Shown here one piece after another: positions 1 through 10,500 of a stretch of 64,000 bases of DNA (its first letter is position 1; every line of letters begins with the position of its first letter). The position numbers and the translations under genes were made by a program. The notes under the pieces were generated by a model. That model did no database searches, was not told the origin of the DNA, and saw nothing but the letters and a program-made list of their open reading frames with translations. Source of the DNA: Clostridiaceae bacterium (GTDB taxonomy: Bacteria; Bacillota; Clostridia; Acetivibrionales; DULL01); NCBI GenBank assembly GCA_012840395.1, contig DULL01000050.1, positions 1 to 64,000 of the forward strand. The letters are read 5' to 3'.

Positions 1-120
1 ACAGTGGTGGGGTGCCGCCCAGGCTGACAAACCATATGGGAGATGCTTGTTGTCAAGGGCATTCCGGAAATACGCGATATCAGGATGATTCTTTGCTTCT
101 TTTCCCTACAGTAAATTAAC
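1..120. other. Unidentified left-edge sequence, possible 3' end of an upstream gene
   Basis: The first ~90 bases are visibly richer in G+C (about half) than the AT-rich DNA that follows. Two plus-strand frames are open from the window edge, stopping at 86-88 and 117-119, so this may be the tail of a gene lying mostly outside. Neither peptide resembles a family I recognise, and a minus-strand frame is also open. I make no functional claim. Confidence 0.3.
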
Positions 121-163
121 GCTATCTTTTTGTAAGGTTAAGTAAGTCAAAATTAATTAAATA

Positions 164-172
164 TGCTATAAT
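164..172 (+). promoter_or_regulatory. Extended -10 promoter of the prolyl-tRNA editing gene
   Basis: TGCTATAAT is a perfect extended -10 element about 84 bases before the start codon. The matching -35 region is poor, as is usual for extended -10 promoters. The 11-base core ATGCTATAATT recurs upstream of two other plus-strand genes in this window. Confidence 0.5.
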
Positions 173-220
173 TCTATAATAGATTTGTCAAATTCATAGA
201 CAATAATTACGTTAAAAAAA

Positions 221-250
221 CAGGAGTATAGGTGAACAGGAGTATAGGTG
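221..250 (+). promoter_or_regulatory. Tandemly duplicated ribosome binding site
   Basis: The 14-base unit CAGGAGTATAGGTG occurs at 221-234 and again, identically, at 237-250, separated by AA. Each copy carries an AGGAG Shine-Dalgarno core. Only the second copy is close enough (about 12 bases) to the ATG at 256 for ordinary initiation, so the first is a duplicate or a standby site. Confidence 0.6.
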
Positions 251-255
251 CATAA

Positions 256-807
256 ATGAGTACAATAAGAATTGATGAAACATTATTTTATAATAAGCCT
301 GCTGAAGGCAACAGATTGGATAAGGAAATAGCCGTATATGATATTTTAGAAAAGTTGGAAATACCGTATATCGGAGTTGATCATGATCCGGCATATACTA
401 TCGAAGACTGTCTAAAAATAGAAGCAGTGTTAGGCACTGAAATATGTAAAAACCTATTCTTACGCAATGGACCAAAAACTGAATTTTATCTATTACTGAT
501 GTCTGGCAATAAAAAGTTCATTACAAAGAATGTATCAAAACAAATTGGTAGCTCAAGGTTATCCTTTGCCGAAGCAGAATATATGGAAAAATACCTGAAT
601 ATTACCCCTGGTGCTGTCAGTATTTTAGGATTAATGAATGACAAAGAGTATTGTGTTCGTTTGCTTATGGATAAGGATATTTATGAGTCTGAATATATTG
701 GTTGCCACCCCTGCGTAAATACATCCAGCCTTAAAATCAAAACTTCTGATATTTTACAGAAATTTCTGCCTTATACCGGACACCAGCCATTTATAGTTGA
801 ATTATAA
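256..807 (+). CDS. Stand-alone prolyl-tRNA editing protein (YbaK/ProX family)
   Basis: This 183-residue protein matches the YbaK/EbsC/ProX fold of trans-editing deacylases that hydrolyse mischarged tRNA(Pro), typically Ala-tRNA(Pro). Visible family features are the N-terminal segment ending in VDHDPAYT (residues 50-57), the CKNLFLRN strand, the KKFITKN lysine-rich loop, the LTPG-like turn NITPGAVS, and the late GCHPCVNTSSLKI segment. Family length is 150-180 residues, so it appears complete. It is probably monocistronic, with an extended -10 promoter and a duplicated RBS. The same window encodes a ProS without a cis-editing domain, which makes a proofreading role plausible. The exact misacylated substrate cannot be read from sequence. 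Confidence 0.85.
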   Translation: MSTIRIDETLFYNKPAEGNRLDKEIAVYDILEKLEIPYIGVDHDPAYTIEDCLKIEAVLGTEICKNLFLRNGPKTEFYLLLMSGNKKFITKNVSKQIGSSRLSFAEAEYMEKYLNITPGAVSILGLMNDKEYCVRLLMDKDIYESEYIGCHPCVNTSSLKIKTSDILQKFLPYTGHQPFIVEL

Positions 808-839
808 AGGCAGAAGGCTATAGCTAGCAAAATTATCAG

Positions 840-1739
840 CTAAATCATTACTATTTCATCATATCCCAACCTGGGCAGGAATCCAACTTGACCTGTAGAA
901 AGGACTTGGACATAATCGTAGATTTGTATACCTCCTACAGGTCCTTCTTCACCAGTGGGGCTTGGAATTCTCCACTTCATTACTATTACAGGTGTGCCTT
1001 CATGTAATAGTACAAATGGTGACGTATATACCGGATTCACAAATAATCTGTTATTTTCCCCAATAGTTACATGGACTCTTTTCCCGATATCCTTTACCAA
1101 TCTTATCCTTTTTAATGCTAAAGTTGCAATGTTTACTACACTTTCATCAGGATCCTTTAGCATTTGAGTTAGGCTCCATATAACTTTATCTCCATCAGCT
1201 ATTCTTCCCAGGCTTAAAACTGTGAAAAATCGTACTTCCGGGCAGGGATGATTAAGTAATTTAGTTAAATAGGTCATCCCCTTATACCCCAGAGCCTGCC
1301 ATAAAAATGTGCCAATATAGTATATTCCATGTATTTGCAGAGAAGACATTTGGCCACAGTACTTGTCTCCTGTTGATTTCCAAGTATTAAATAATTCTTC
1401 TGGAACCGGGATATCATAGGTAATCAGCAATTCTGTCCCTGGATAGATAAGATCAGGATTTTTTATATCATTTCCCTCTATTAAATTATCAACAGTTGTA
1501 TTAAGTTGAGCAGCTATACAATATAAACTATCTCCTGGCAAAACAATATAATAAGGGTGTCCACCAGCTTTTAGTAATTCATGGTTTGAATGGTTTGATT
1601 CAGGAATTATTAATGGCTGACCAGGGAAAATAATATTTGGATTGCAGATAACATTAGCATTCAGAATATCTTGAACAATCACATTAAACCTTCTGGCTAT
1701 GCTATATAAAGTATCCCCGTTGCCTACGAAATATAACAT
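840..1739 (-). CDS. LysM-HEAT repeat protein
   Basis: The 299-residue protein begins directly with a LysM domain (residues 2-45, GDTLYSIARRFN) and has a second at about 63-107 (GDSLYCIAAQLN). A HEAT-like helical segment follows (about 150-215, CPEVRFFTVLSLGRIADGD). The C-terminal beta-rich part (225-299) contains GTPVIVMKWRIPS and GFLPR and resembles a bacterial SH3-like module. LysM binds N-acetylglucosamine polymers such as peptidoglycan, and many clostridial spore-coat and cell-wall proteins carry it, but no signal peptide or membrane segment is visible here. A spore-coat or internal structural role is therefore as likely as wall binding. It is convergent with the tRNA-editing gene, with a 32-base gap. 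Confidence 0.7.
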   Translation of the reverse strand: MLYFVGNGDTLYSIARRFNVIVQDILNANVICNPNIIFPGQPLIIPESNHSNHELLKAGGHPYYIVLPGDSLYCIAAQLNTTVDNLIEGNDIKNPDLIYPGTELLITYDIPVPEELFNTWKSTGDKYCGQMSSLQIHGIYYIGTFLWQALGYKGMTYLTKLLNHPCPEVRFFTVLSLGRIADGDKVIWSLTQMLKDPDESVVNIATLALKRIRLVKDIGKRVHVTIGENNRLFVNPVYTSPFVLLHEGTPVIVMKWRIPSPTGEEGPVGGIQIYDYVQVLSTGQVGFLPRLGYDEIVMI

Positions 1740-1877
1740 ACAATCTCTCCTTACGATATAACAAATACACTATATACTATGAAAATTTAGAGATTGTGTT
1801 AAATGAAATGTGCTTAATTAATATGTTTATTAAATTATAACTGGGCAGATTAAGAAGTACAAAATATGCAAAAAAAG

Positions 1878-1902
1878 AAGGACTGTCCCCTACTTTTCCC
1901 AC
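1878..1902. repeat. Half-copy of a clostridial GGGGACAGTCC-type palindromic repeat
   Basis: On the minus strand this reads GGGAAAAGTAGGGGACAG then TCCTTCTTTTTTT. It resembles one arm of the dispersed palindromic elements common in Clostridia, of which a complete relative lies at 53532-53602. It overlaps the last codons and the TAG stop of the gene ending at 1890, and its T-tract could aid termination. Confidence 0.4.
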
Positions 1903-2804
1903 AACAGTTTGCCATCTCTATCGCTTATTTCTGTTAGAGTTCTAATTTGAAAGTCACCAAACTCTTTATCAGGATTACCATTCTCATCTATTCTAAAAGC
2001 ACTAATTACATACTTATATACTAAACCATTGCGGTCAGTTATAAGCAAATAATCAGTATGTATATCTTTGGCAATAAGTTTAACACTATCCTTAACATCA
2101 AATTGTACACCATAATTATTCCTTAGTTCATTTAAGGACTTTTCCTCGATAATTTTTCCATTAACTTCACGTATATATTGAATATGTTCAGTATAATTAT
2201 CATTTTTGCTAAATATGTCAATATTAATTTTTCCTTCTCTGGAGTAATTGCCATCGCTACGGCTATACTTCGTCTGTCCATTAAACCCCCCATCTATATG
2301 CAGTAAATACCTTTCTCTCATATTATAGTAATAAGAATTATCAAAGGTTTCTGTAGTATTTTTTTCTCCATCTGTGACAACTATCTTAACTTCATCAGGC
2401 TGAAAATTCTCAAACACACTTATTTGAGTATCTAATTCAAACGAAGCGTTTTTTCGTGTCATTGGTAGAATTTTATCATTCCAAATAAGCTCAGCAGTAA
2501 TCGTATCTGACATAATCTTTGGAGTAACCTCAATATGCAGAGGAACCTTTAAACTCTGACTGTCCAGATCTCCAAGCTCAACCGCTATATTGTCAAATAT
2601 ACTGGCCTGCTTTTTTAATTGTTTATCTACATTATCATAAATATTGTTTATTTCACTTCTTATTCTGTTGGATTCATTGTTAATTTCTCTACGGTTTTCC
2701 TGAACTTTTAATTCAAGATAATTAACCTTCTGAAAAAGGTATATATTACTGATTATCAGAGATATTATAACAATATATCCTAATGTTTTTCTTTTCCTAG
2801 ACAT
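1890..2804 (-). CDS. Membrane-anchored coiled-coil protein of unknown function
   Basis: I do not recognise this 304-residue protein. It has a short basic N-terminus, one transmembrane or uncleaved signal segment (about 9-27, LGYIVIISLIISNIYLF), then a charged coiled-coil stretch (30-75) and an exported beta-rich domain (about 90-304). The exported part alternates short strands with polar loops and has no cysteines. It lies upstream of no obvious partner. The small lipoprotein gene at 2942-3586 is on the same strand 137 bases upstream, so co-transcription is possible. Its stop codon lies inside a repeat-element fragment, so the original C-terminus may have been altered. Confidence 0.6.
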   Translation of the reverse strand: MSRKRKTLGYIVIISLIISNIYLFQKVNYLELKVQENRREINNESNRIRSEINNIYDNVDKQLKKQASIFDNIAVELGDLDSQSLKVPLHIEVTPKIMSDTITAELIWNDKILPMTRKNASFELDTQISVFENFQPDEVKIVVTDGEKNTTETFDNSYYYNMRERYLLHIDGGFNGQTKYSRSDGNYSREGKINIDIFSKNDNYTEHIQYIREVNGKIIEEKSLNELRNNYGVQFDVKDSVKLIAKDIHTDYLLITDRNGLVYKYVISAFRIDENGNPDKEFGDFQIRTLTEISDRDGKLLWEK

Positions 2805-2941
2805 TTTTAACTTCCTCTTCTACTCACTCATTAAATTGTATTCCTTTTATAGAATAGTACATCTCATGATACGAAAGCCAGCTATACTTGCATATAAACC
2901 GATAATAAGCATAATTTATAGTAATAAACTTATGCATTATA

Positions 2942-3586
2942 TTAATCAAAGTGTTTCCAATATGCAAGTATTATTTCTTCAACTTTTGAGTCCGAGGCAA
3001 TGTTGCTATTTATTACGGCATTATCTGATTTGTCAAAATCAAAAATCATGACAGTTCCATCCCCTACAAGGTACCAACCTTCCAGTATCTCATCACTGTG
3101 TCTGCTTTTAGCTTCTTCAAATTTTGGTTTATATGCATTAAATACAGTTTCTGCATCATCACCAACTTTGATTCCCATGTCAGTCTGAAAATCCGGATTT
3201 TTTGATGTAACACTCAGTACCTTCCCTGTCGTTTCCCCTATCCTTATAACAATACCATTATCATAACTCCAAACAGTTATATCCTCACCCATAATCCCAA
3301 AATAATCAGGTTCAGTAGATTCAATATAATTATCACCAAGAATATTGACAACCATTTCCGGGGAATATCCCAGAGATATTCCTCCAAGGCTTGAAACATT
3401 TGCAGTCTCTTGATTTGAAGCATCAGAACTATTTATCTCGTTTTTGTCCTTTTCAATTTCATTTTGGTTTTCGGATATTTTATTTTTGTTATATTCGATT
3501 CTATTTTTTTCATCAACATATTTAGAACAACCATAAAGTATAAGCAGCGACACTGTTAGAACAATTAAAATTGTCTTTTTTATCAT
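2942..3586 (-). CDS. Small lipoprotein of unknown function
   Basis: The 214-residue product starts with a lipoprotein signal peptide: KK, a hydrophobic core, and a lipobox LYGC with the modified Cys at about 20. An Asn/Lys/Glu-rich linker (25-65) follows, then a compact domain (about 68-200) beginning LGGISLGYSPEMVVNILG. That beginning, a helix-strand unit before a TVWSYDNGIVIRIG hairpin, recalls small exported DUF4309-like or SmpA-like domains, but I cannot assign a family. The ribosome binding site AAAAGGAG lies 9 bases before ATG. It follows the small ORF at 3603-3815 by 16 bases, suggesting an operon. Confidence 0.65.
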   Translation of the reverse strand: MIKKTILIVLTVSLLILYGCSKYVDEKNRIEYNKNKISENQNEIEKDKNEINSSDASNQETANVSSLGGISLGYSPEMVVNILGDNYIESTEPDYFGIMGEDITVWSYDNGIVIRIGETTGKVLSVTSKNPDFQTDMGIKVGDDAETVFNAYKPKFEEAKSRHSDEILEGWYLVGDGTVMIFDFDKSDNAVINSNIASDSKVEEIILAYWKHFD

Positions 3587-3602
3587 AACTATCTATCTCC
3601 TT

Positions 3603-3815
3603 TTATCTTTGTTCCCAGTCTTTACGAGTTAAGGCTCTTGGCTCATGCTCCTCTCCTGCCAGCCAGGACCAGAACGCATTCTTATCCAATATATCTCTGA
3701 AATTGACAAAATCAATGATATCTGTTTTTCCATCCTCGCTGTATTTTATTCTCTTAAGATATATAGCTATCCTTTCTGTTTCACTTGTTTCGTTCTTGTT
3801 GAAAATAGCAGCCAT
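3603..3815 (-). CDS. Small hypothetical protein or gene remnant
   Basis: This 70-codon ORF encodes a charged, soluble peptide without recognisable motifs. Support for it is that it sits 16 bases before the lipoprotein gene on the same strand. Against it, no Shine-Dalgarno sequence precedes the ATG, and an in-frame TAA lies 15 bases upstream. It could be the C-terminal remnant of a longer decayed gene. Confidence 0.35.
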   Translation of the reverse strand: MAAIFNKNETSETERIAIYLKRIKYSEDGKTDIIDFVNFRDILDKNAFWSWLAGEEHEPRALTRKDWEQR

Positions 3816-3917
3816 CGAATGTGTACTTAATTATATAGACGCGCTAATACAGAAAACGTTTCAAAAAACTTCTTTTCTAAAATTACCATCTCAGTTAGAT
3901 AATAGCCTTATAATAAA

Positions 3918-3954
3918 AAGCTGTCCAACAAATTCTATATTTACTGGACAGCTT
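3918..3954 (-). terminator. Rho-independent terminator of the giant surface-protein gene
   Basis: AAGCTGTCCA (3918-3927) pairs perfectly with TGGACAGCTT (3945-3954) around a 17-base loop. Read on the minus strand the stem is followed by TTTTATT. It lies 66 bases beyond the stop codon at 4020. Confidence 0.75.
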
Positions 3955-4019
3955 CATTTCATATAATTCTTCTAAAATAATTATACTGTTAGAACAAATA
4001 TTCTTCTATTTGTTATTAA

Positions 4020-4560
4020 TTAATTATTATAAATTCTGTACAAGAATACTGCTGCTTCTGCTCTGGTGGTTTTACCTAAAGGATTAATCCGGATTCCATC
4101 ACCTTTTATTAATCCTTCTCTTACTAAGGCTTCTATGCTTTCTCTTGCATATGCAGCAATTTGTTCATTATCACTAAACTTATTAATTTCTGTAATAGAT
4201 GAAACTTTGTCTATCATATTCAGCATTCTTAACGCTCTTTCTGTCAATACCATCATATCCTGTCTTGAGATGGTATCTCTTGGATTAAATAAGTTATTGC
4301 CCTGACCTAAAGCGATACCTAATTTCCGTGCAATACCTATAGCTTCATAGTAATAGTCTCCTTGTTTAACATCTTCAAAGTTTTCTTCAAAATCAGCATT
4401 CAGGCCAAGTGTTCTGACTAACAGCAGTACAAAATCTGCTCTGGTAATGTTGGCATTGGGAGCAAACTCTTTTTCATTGATACCTTTAATGATTCCTTTC
4501 GAAGCCAATACTTCAATTTGTTTCTTAGCCCAGCTTATTTGTTCAATATCTTCAAAGGTT
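4020..4560 (-). other. Three SLH cell-wall anchoring domains of the giant protein
   Basis: The last ~180 residues hold three SLH units, recognisable by WAKKQIEVLASKGIIKG, the ITRADFVLLLVRTLGL and ISRQDMMVLTERALRM helices, and TTRAEAAVFLYRIYNN. In Firmicutes, SLH triplets bind pyruvylated secondary cell-wall polymer, which places the rest of the protein outside the cell. Confidence 0.9.
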
Positions 4561-7500
4561 TTCTTAACATATACTACTGCAAACTGGCTGAAATGTGTAA
4601 CACTGAACGTTACCATACCTGTTTCGGGATCATAACGTCCATTACTTATGGGTATGACATTTCCTGCTCCGTCAATATACCATACAGTGATATGCTCAGG
4701 GTCAGCCAACTCTTCTTTGGTAGGCTTATAAGGAATAGACACTTGTACCGGAGCGTTTTTATTCTCCCAATCTATCTTTTTGCCATCTATTTCTAATTCT
4801 AACTTAATAAGTGGTCTATTGCCTATTTCTGCCTGTAATTCTTCTGACAAACCTGACTTATCTCCTGGAGCTACTATTAAAGATACCTTTTTATCCTTGA
4901 TCCTTGTTCCCGGTGAAAGCATGTTGGACGGTAAGATAATAGTAGCAATTTCAGTTTTTATTACAGTTGCATTACTTAGTTCTGTGGAATTAATGGCGCC
5001 TGAGGGCATAGTAAGCTTATATGCCACAGCATCCTCAACAACCGGTATATCAATGGTAACTGTCTTAAGTCCTGTTTCATCAGTTTCTGTATTCTCTAAT
5101 ATATCCCCTAGAGTAGCTTCATCAATTTTCGCTTCGGCGATATTTGTATCACTGTCAATCTCCAGTTCAATATTAATATTAATATCACCGTTGCTCACTA
5201 CTGCATTTAAGTCAGATTCTTCTTTGCCTGTATCTGGTTTTTCTTTGTCAGGACCGGTTTTATCCTTATCAGGATCAGGCGGTATTATAATTATACCTCC
5301 TCCACCTCCAGGAGTCTGCATTATCATAATGTTATAGGTTGCAGTTTTCCCATCTATTGTTATAGTCAATGTTTGAGATACTACAGGTCTGCTGCTATCG
5401 AAGCCACTTATGTTATTGACTGTTATTTGAAGTACTGCGGTTGTACCGTCGCTGAATGTTCCTGTTACAACTAAACCACTTATATCAAGTGCTTCTCCTA
5501 CATAGTAGGTCAACTTGCGTGCAGGAGAAGTTATTTCTATTCTTTCTAATACTACTACTGTGAAGTTAATTGTATAAGTCTTGGTTGTTGCTCCATCAGC
5601 TGCCGTTACTTGGATTGTTGCTGTACCTGGCAAGCTTGCTGCCTGGGTTACGGTTACAGCGGCGTTAGCATCTGTTGCTGTTGCTGTTACTTCGGGTACT
5701 TCTGTTGTTCCATATGGCAGAACTATATCATAATCTGTGATCAAAGGATCAAATCCTTCCACAGTCTCTCCATCCACCTTCAACTCTCTCAGGCTTGCAT
5801 CGGTGTTAGCTGCCACGGTGAATCTGATTGTATAAGTCTTGGTTGTTACTCTGTCAGCTGCTGTTACTTGAATTATTGCTGTACCTGGCAAGCTTGCCGC
5901 CTGGGTTACGGTTACAGTGGCGTTAGCATCTGTCGCTGTTGCAGTAATCACAGGTACCACTGTAGTTCCATAAGGAAGAACTTTATTATAATTTGTGATA
6001 GAAGGATCAAACCCATCTATAGTCACTCCATCTATCTTCAGGTCACTCAAGTTTGCATCGGTATTAGGTGCTACTATAAACTTAACAATATATATCTGCT
6101 CAGTAATTCCATCAGCAGCTACAACTCTAATCGTTGCTGTACCGGTTACACTTCCTGCCTGAGTTACAGTTATAATTGCATTGATATCATTTGCTGCCGC
6201 TGAAACCACAGGAACTACTGTCGTTCCAAAAGGAAGTTTCACTGTATATGCATAAACTCCCGGATCAAATCCGCTTATATCTGCTCCATTTACTTTTATC
6301 TCCTTTAATGTAGCATCATTGCTGCTTGCTACATTAAAGTATACAGCATAAGTATTCCTGGTTATTCCGTCTTCAGCTGTAACAGCTACCACAGCCACAC
6401 CTTTTGCTGTTGCAGCCTGTGTTATCTTCACATCCGCCTTACTGTCGCTGGCAATTGCACTTACCTCAGGCACTTCTGTCGTTCCTGAAGGAAGAGTTAC
6501 ATAATACTCAAACACATTCGGTGCAAATCCTGCTATCAACTGGCCATCAACCATCAGGGCAGCTAACGAAGCGTCTTTGCTATATACAGGACCTGTACCG
6601 GTTATTACTACCTGCTGTGCTGTCGTCGGCTCACTGTATACTCCCAAAAGATTTACCGATCTGGCTGATATCTGGTAAGTACCAGGCTGGTACAATAACA
6701 AGCTTGCACTGAATTTTCCGTCTTCGTCAACCGGCAATAATGCAGCCGGTGCTTCATCTATCAGTATGCAAACTAATGGTTTGCCGTTAACCGTTCCTTC
6801 AACTTTAACAATATTAGGAGTGGAAGTCTCCGGATCATGTACAATAAATTCATATGGTGCTTCTGGAATTGAAGTATCCAGAACAAAGGAAATCGGGCAA
6901 GAATAGGTCAACTTATTATAGATTGGTTTTCCGGATTCTACTTCAGTCCAGCTTTCAATTTTCCATGAAGCTCCGGGAACATTATCAGGGAATTTCCCTG
7001 TAATACTATACAATCCCGGATTGAGATTAGTTCCTTCTATTGTTATGGAAACAGTTCCCTGGTATTTGCCGTCAGGTATATTTTCCGGTACATCTATCTG
7101 CCCAATTACTCTAGTTCCTCCTCCTGCCGGCAGATATACGGGTAAATCGGTTCCGTCCCTGCCCGTGAAGGTTATAACTTCAACAGGTATGATATTTCCG
7201 TTTTCGTCTGTAAGATCAGTGATTGAGTAACTGATAGTATCAATATCGTATTTCATTCCGGTTTCAAAAATCTGGACTTTAAATGCAGCTTCCCTGTCTC
7301 CGCTATAAACCTCTCTCTGCACAATAATTTCAGGTACAACGCCTAAATCCGGGATCTCCAGAACACCCACTGTATAACAGGTATCAAGGCTATCTTCCGG
7401 TACTGATACACTTACTGTATATTTTCCTCCTGAAGGATTTGTTATCCTGATATAATCACCGTTATTATACAGTTTGCCTACCTCAGCATTGCTTATATTA

Positions 7501-10500
7501 TTAATTATCGTTCCATTTTCTGTATTAAGTGTTACAGATATAATATTGCCATTGGGATCAGTAAGGCTCCATTCTAATCCGGCACCTGGTTGTGCTGCCA
7601 GGAAGAGCCGCAGCTCTCCGGTGGTTCCAGATACATTGAATTCCTGCCTATCCTGTTCACCTGCGCCTATCTCCCTGCCCAAAGGCTGTGAAGTCTTATA
7701 ATTTGCGCGTACAGCATCTATTTCTGCTCTGGAACCTACAAAGAAGTAACTCAGGTAAGGTCCTTGCGTTCCTCCGATAGACATTGTCCCTGGTTCGGAA
7801 ACATCGAACATCACGGCTCCAAAAAATCCACCTGCGTCAACCAATGTCGACCTAGGAATATAGAAAGGAATGTTGAGGACTGTTGTTTCACCGGGCAGTA
7901 TTGAAACAGAATCTCCGTCATTTACGCTGATCAGCCCTTTATCATCGAATATTAGCAAATAGGGAGCAATATCCAAAGTTCCGCTATGGTCATTCCTGAT
8001 AACAAGTATCGCACTGCTTTCGGATGTATTACCTCTTTCCATTACTACATCCGGAATCTGGAAACTCCTCGCCGTCAAGGGCAGAGGCGGGTCAATCTTA
8101 CGCCATTTATCCACAGCTTCCAGTACATTCAGAACTGACTGTGCCACGCCCACTTCACGGTTGAGAGTGTTGGCAATTACCATATAGTTATTGGCCAGTT
8201 GCTCTCCTACGATAGAATTTAGCGAACCTTGCCGCTGAGCAAGAGTGCTCTCCCACATTCCAAGAGCATCATCGTAGTAGCCGGTTATGGTATCTATTCC
8301 CATGCTTACCGCAGTACCTGCTATACCTCCGCTTAAGCCACCCATCATTCCCATCGTCAGGTTAACTATCATACCCATAGTCTTATAGGTTTCTATCATG
8401 TAGCGCTCTTCAAGCAGGCTGCTGCCGCTTGCCAGGGTCATGTAAAATTCGTTCTGAGCGCGGTAAGTTTCTCCAAGATTGTAGTTCAAAGGTACTATCT
8501 GGTCATCATATCCGTCATAGAGCCAGAGGTTGGGATAATTACCCAGTTCCCACCCGTTCTCCAGTTTTGTATTGACACTCTTTAGGTAATTTATCAATAC
8601 TTCAGTGGGATAATATGAAGGAGTATCAGCAGGATGTTCATAAACTTCAAGAATTGCCCTTGCCTGGTCAAGCAACTCAGTGACCTTTTCCTGCATCTCA
8701 AAAATATCAAATTTTTCAGCTCCTTCAATTTCATTTCTTATTTCCAGTACCATTCTTTCCGTGGACTCAGGTATGAAGTTTCCGTCATCTCCGGCAAGAG
8801 AATTCCTGCTTACGTCCGCATAGAAGGGTAGGTACATGATTGCTTCGGTAAGCAGCCGCTTGGTTCTCTCACTATCTATGTTAATTTGCTGCAGTTCACT
8901 GATGAATTCATTCATTTGATCTTCAGGAATTTCCCTGCCACCGGTTAAGGCATATATTTCATTCACATAATTCTGCAAGAGCTGCCCCATCTTATCAGGA
9001 GCATATCCTTCCATACGGGCATTATATGCAAGATTTCCCAGGGACTCTGCCCATTCAGGCAGAATATCAAAAACAGCTGTTAATTCCTTCAGATCCGTAA
9101 GAGCGTTATATATATCAGTTATCTTGCCCAAATTCGGAGCTCCAAGGTCAATTATCTCCACATCAATATGATTTTCAAACAGATGCCCTTCTATCTTTGC
9201 CTTACGACCTTTCAGTTCCTCAAGTTCCAGCTCACGTTCATACTGAGCCTGAACCAGCTTCAGAGGTTCATTGGCAAGCAGGACCTTTTCAAGATATACT
9301 TGCCTAAGCTTTTCCAGAAGAGCTTTCACTTGATCGTGTGCTTCAAGGATTAAACTGCTCAGGGCACTTTCCGCCAGGATTTGGTTCTCCTTTGCCGCTC
9401 TGAAGAAATCCTTACCCATATTAATCCATACTGTCTTTTGTTCACCTGTATGCATCTCGGCAGAACTGAAAGCAACTCCCGCCTGCTCCAGATAATAATC
9501 AGCTTCTTCCTTGTACGAGGTAAATTCTTCTCCCTTTACCTCCCAGTAAATAAAGATGCTATCGTTTAAATGCTCAATAAGGCTGTCTTCTTCTTTTTGC
9601 AATGTTCTTACTGCTGCAATAGACTTATTGATTGCTGAAGGCCTTTCTTTTTTGATTTTTTCCAATTCTTCCTCTATCTGATCAATTTCTTGTAATATTT
9701 CCTTTCTCTTAGTCAGGTAATAGGCCATTAACGCAATATCATCCTCAGTCATGCGGTTCAAAGATTCAATCGTCGATAATATCCTTGATGATTTTTCAGG
9801 AGCTGATTTTAGCAACGAATTCATGTTGGATTTAAGAGCATCCTTTAAACTATCCCAATAAACACTCTTTGTATTAAAGTATATGGGGCTATTCAGCAGA
9901 CTCTTCTGAGAATCAGCCTCCATAGGATTGTCATAAAACTCAATGGGTAAGTCATAATTTGTTTCGCCGTCGTCCTCCTTGAAGAAATCGATGAGACTTC
10001 CTGTTTTGGGTTTGAAAGAATTAGCAAAATTAATTAAATTGATAAAGGCTTTGGTGTGGTTTATCATGCTGCTCCAGGAAACTACTGCCTGCTGCTGCCG
10101 GGCGAAATCAAAAGCATCTACCACAACTCCGCCCAGGTCACTTCCTGCTCTCTCCATTATTTTATGGAGGTTCTCTTCCAGCCTGTCAATTTCATTTCTT
10201 AATTCGTCAAAGTCACTGTAGTAAGCCCGTTGCATGGTAAGAGGCACTGTAATAATATTAGGATTGAATGGACTCCTCTTTGTTTCCACAGTAATAGTAG
10301 GCAATTTCGCTATATTTTCAAGGCCGGCACCCATAATTGTGAATTTTCCTGCCGCTGTTTCACCCGGCTGAATATTACCCACATTCAGGGATCCTCCTCC
10401 CTGCCTTTCACCTGCATAATCTGAATAAGAGGAAAGCACCTGGATTATCTGCCCTTCGATCATCCCCGGTATGGAGGGCATTCCAAAGGTTACATTACGG

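Noticed and set aside
4780-5337. 185-codon plus-strand open frame, and dozens of similar frames antisense to the giant gene
   Set aside because: They are shadows of the repetitive minus-strand coding sequence: no ribosome binding sites of their own, no family resemblance, and the minus-strand protein has coherent domains throughout.
5556-6588. Regular direct repeats suggesting a CRISPR array
   Set aside because: The period is 258 bp, the repeats are coding and degenerate, and there are no unique 30-40-bp spacers.
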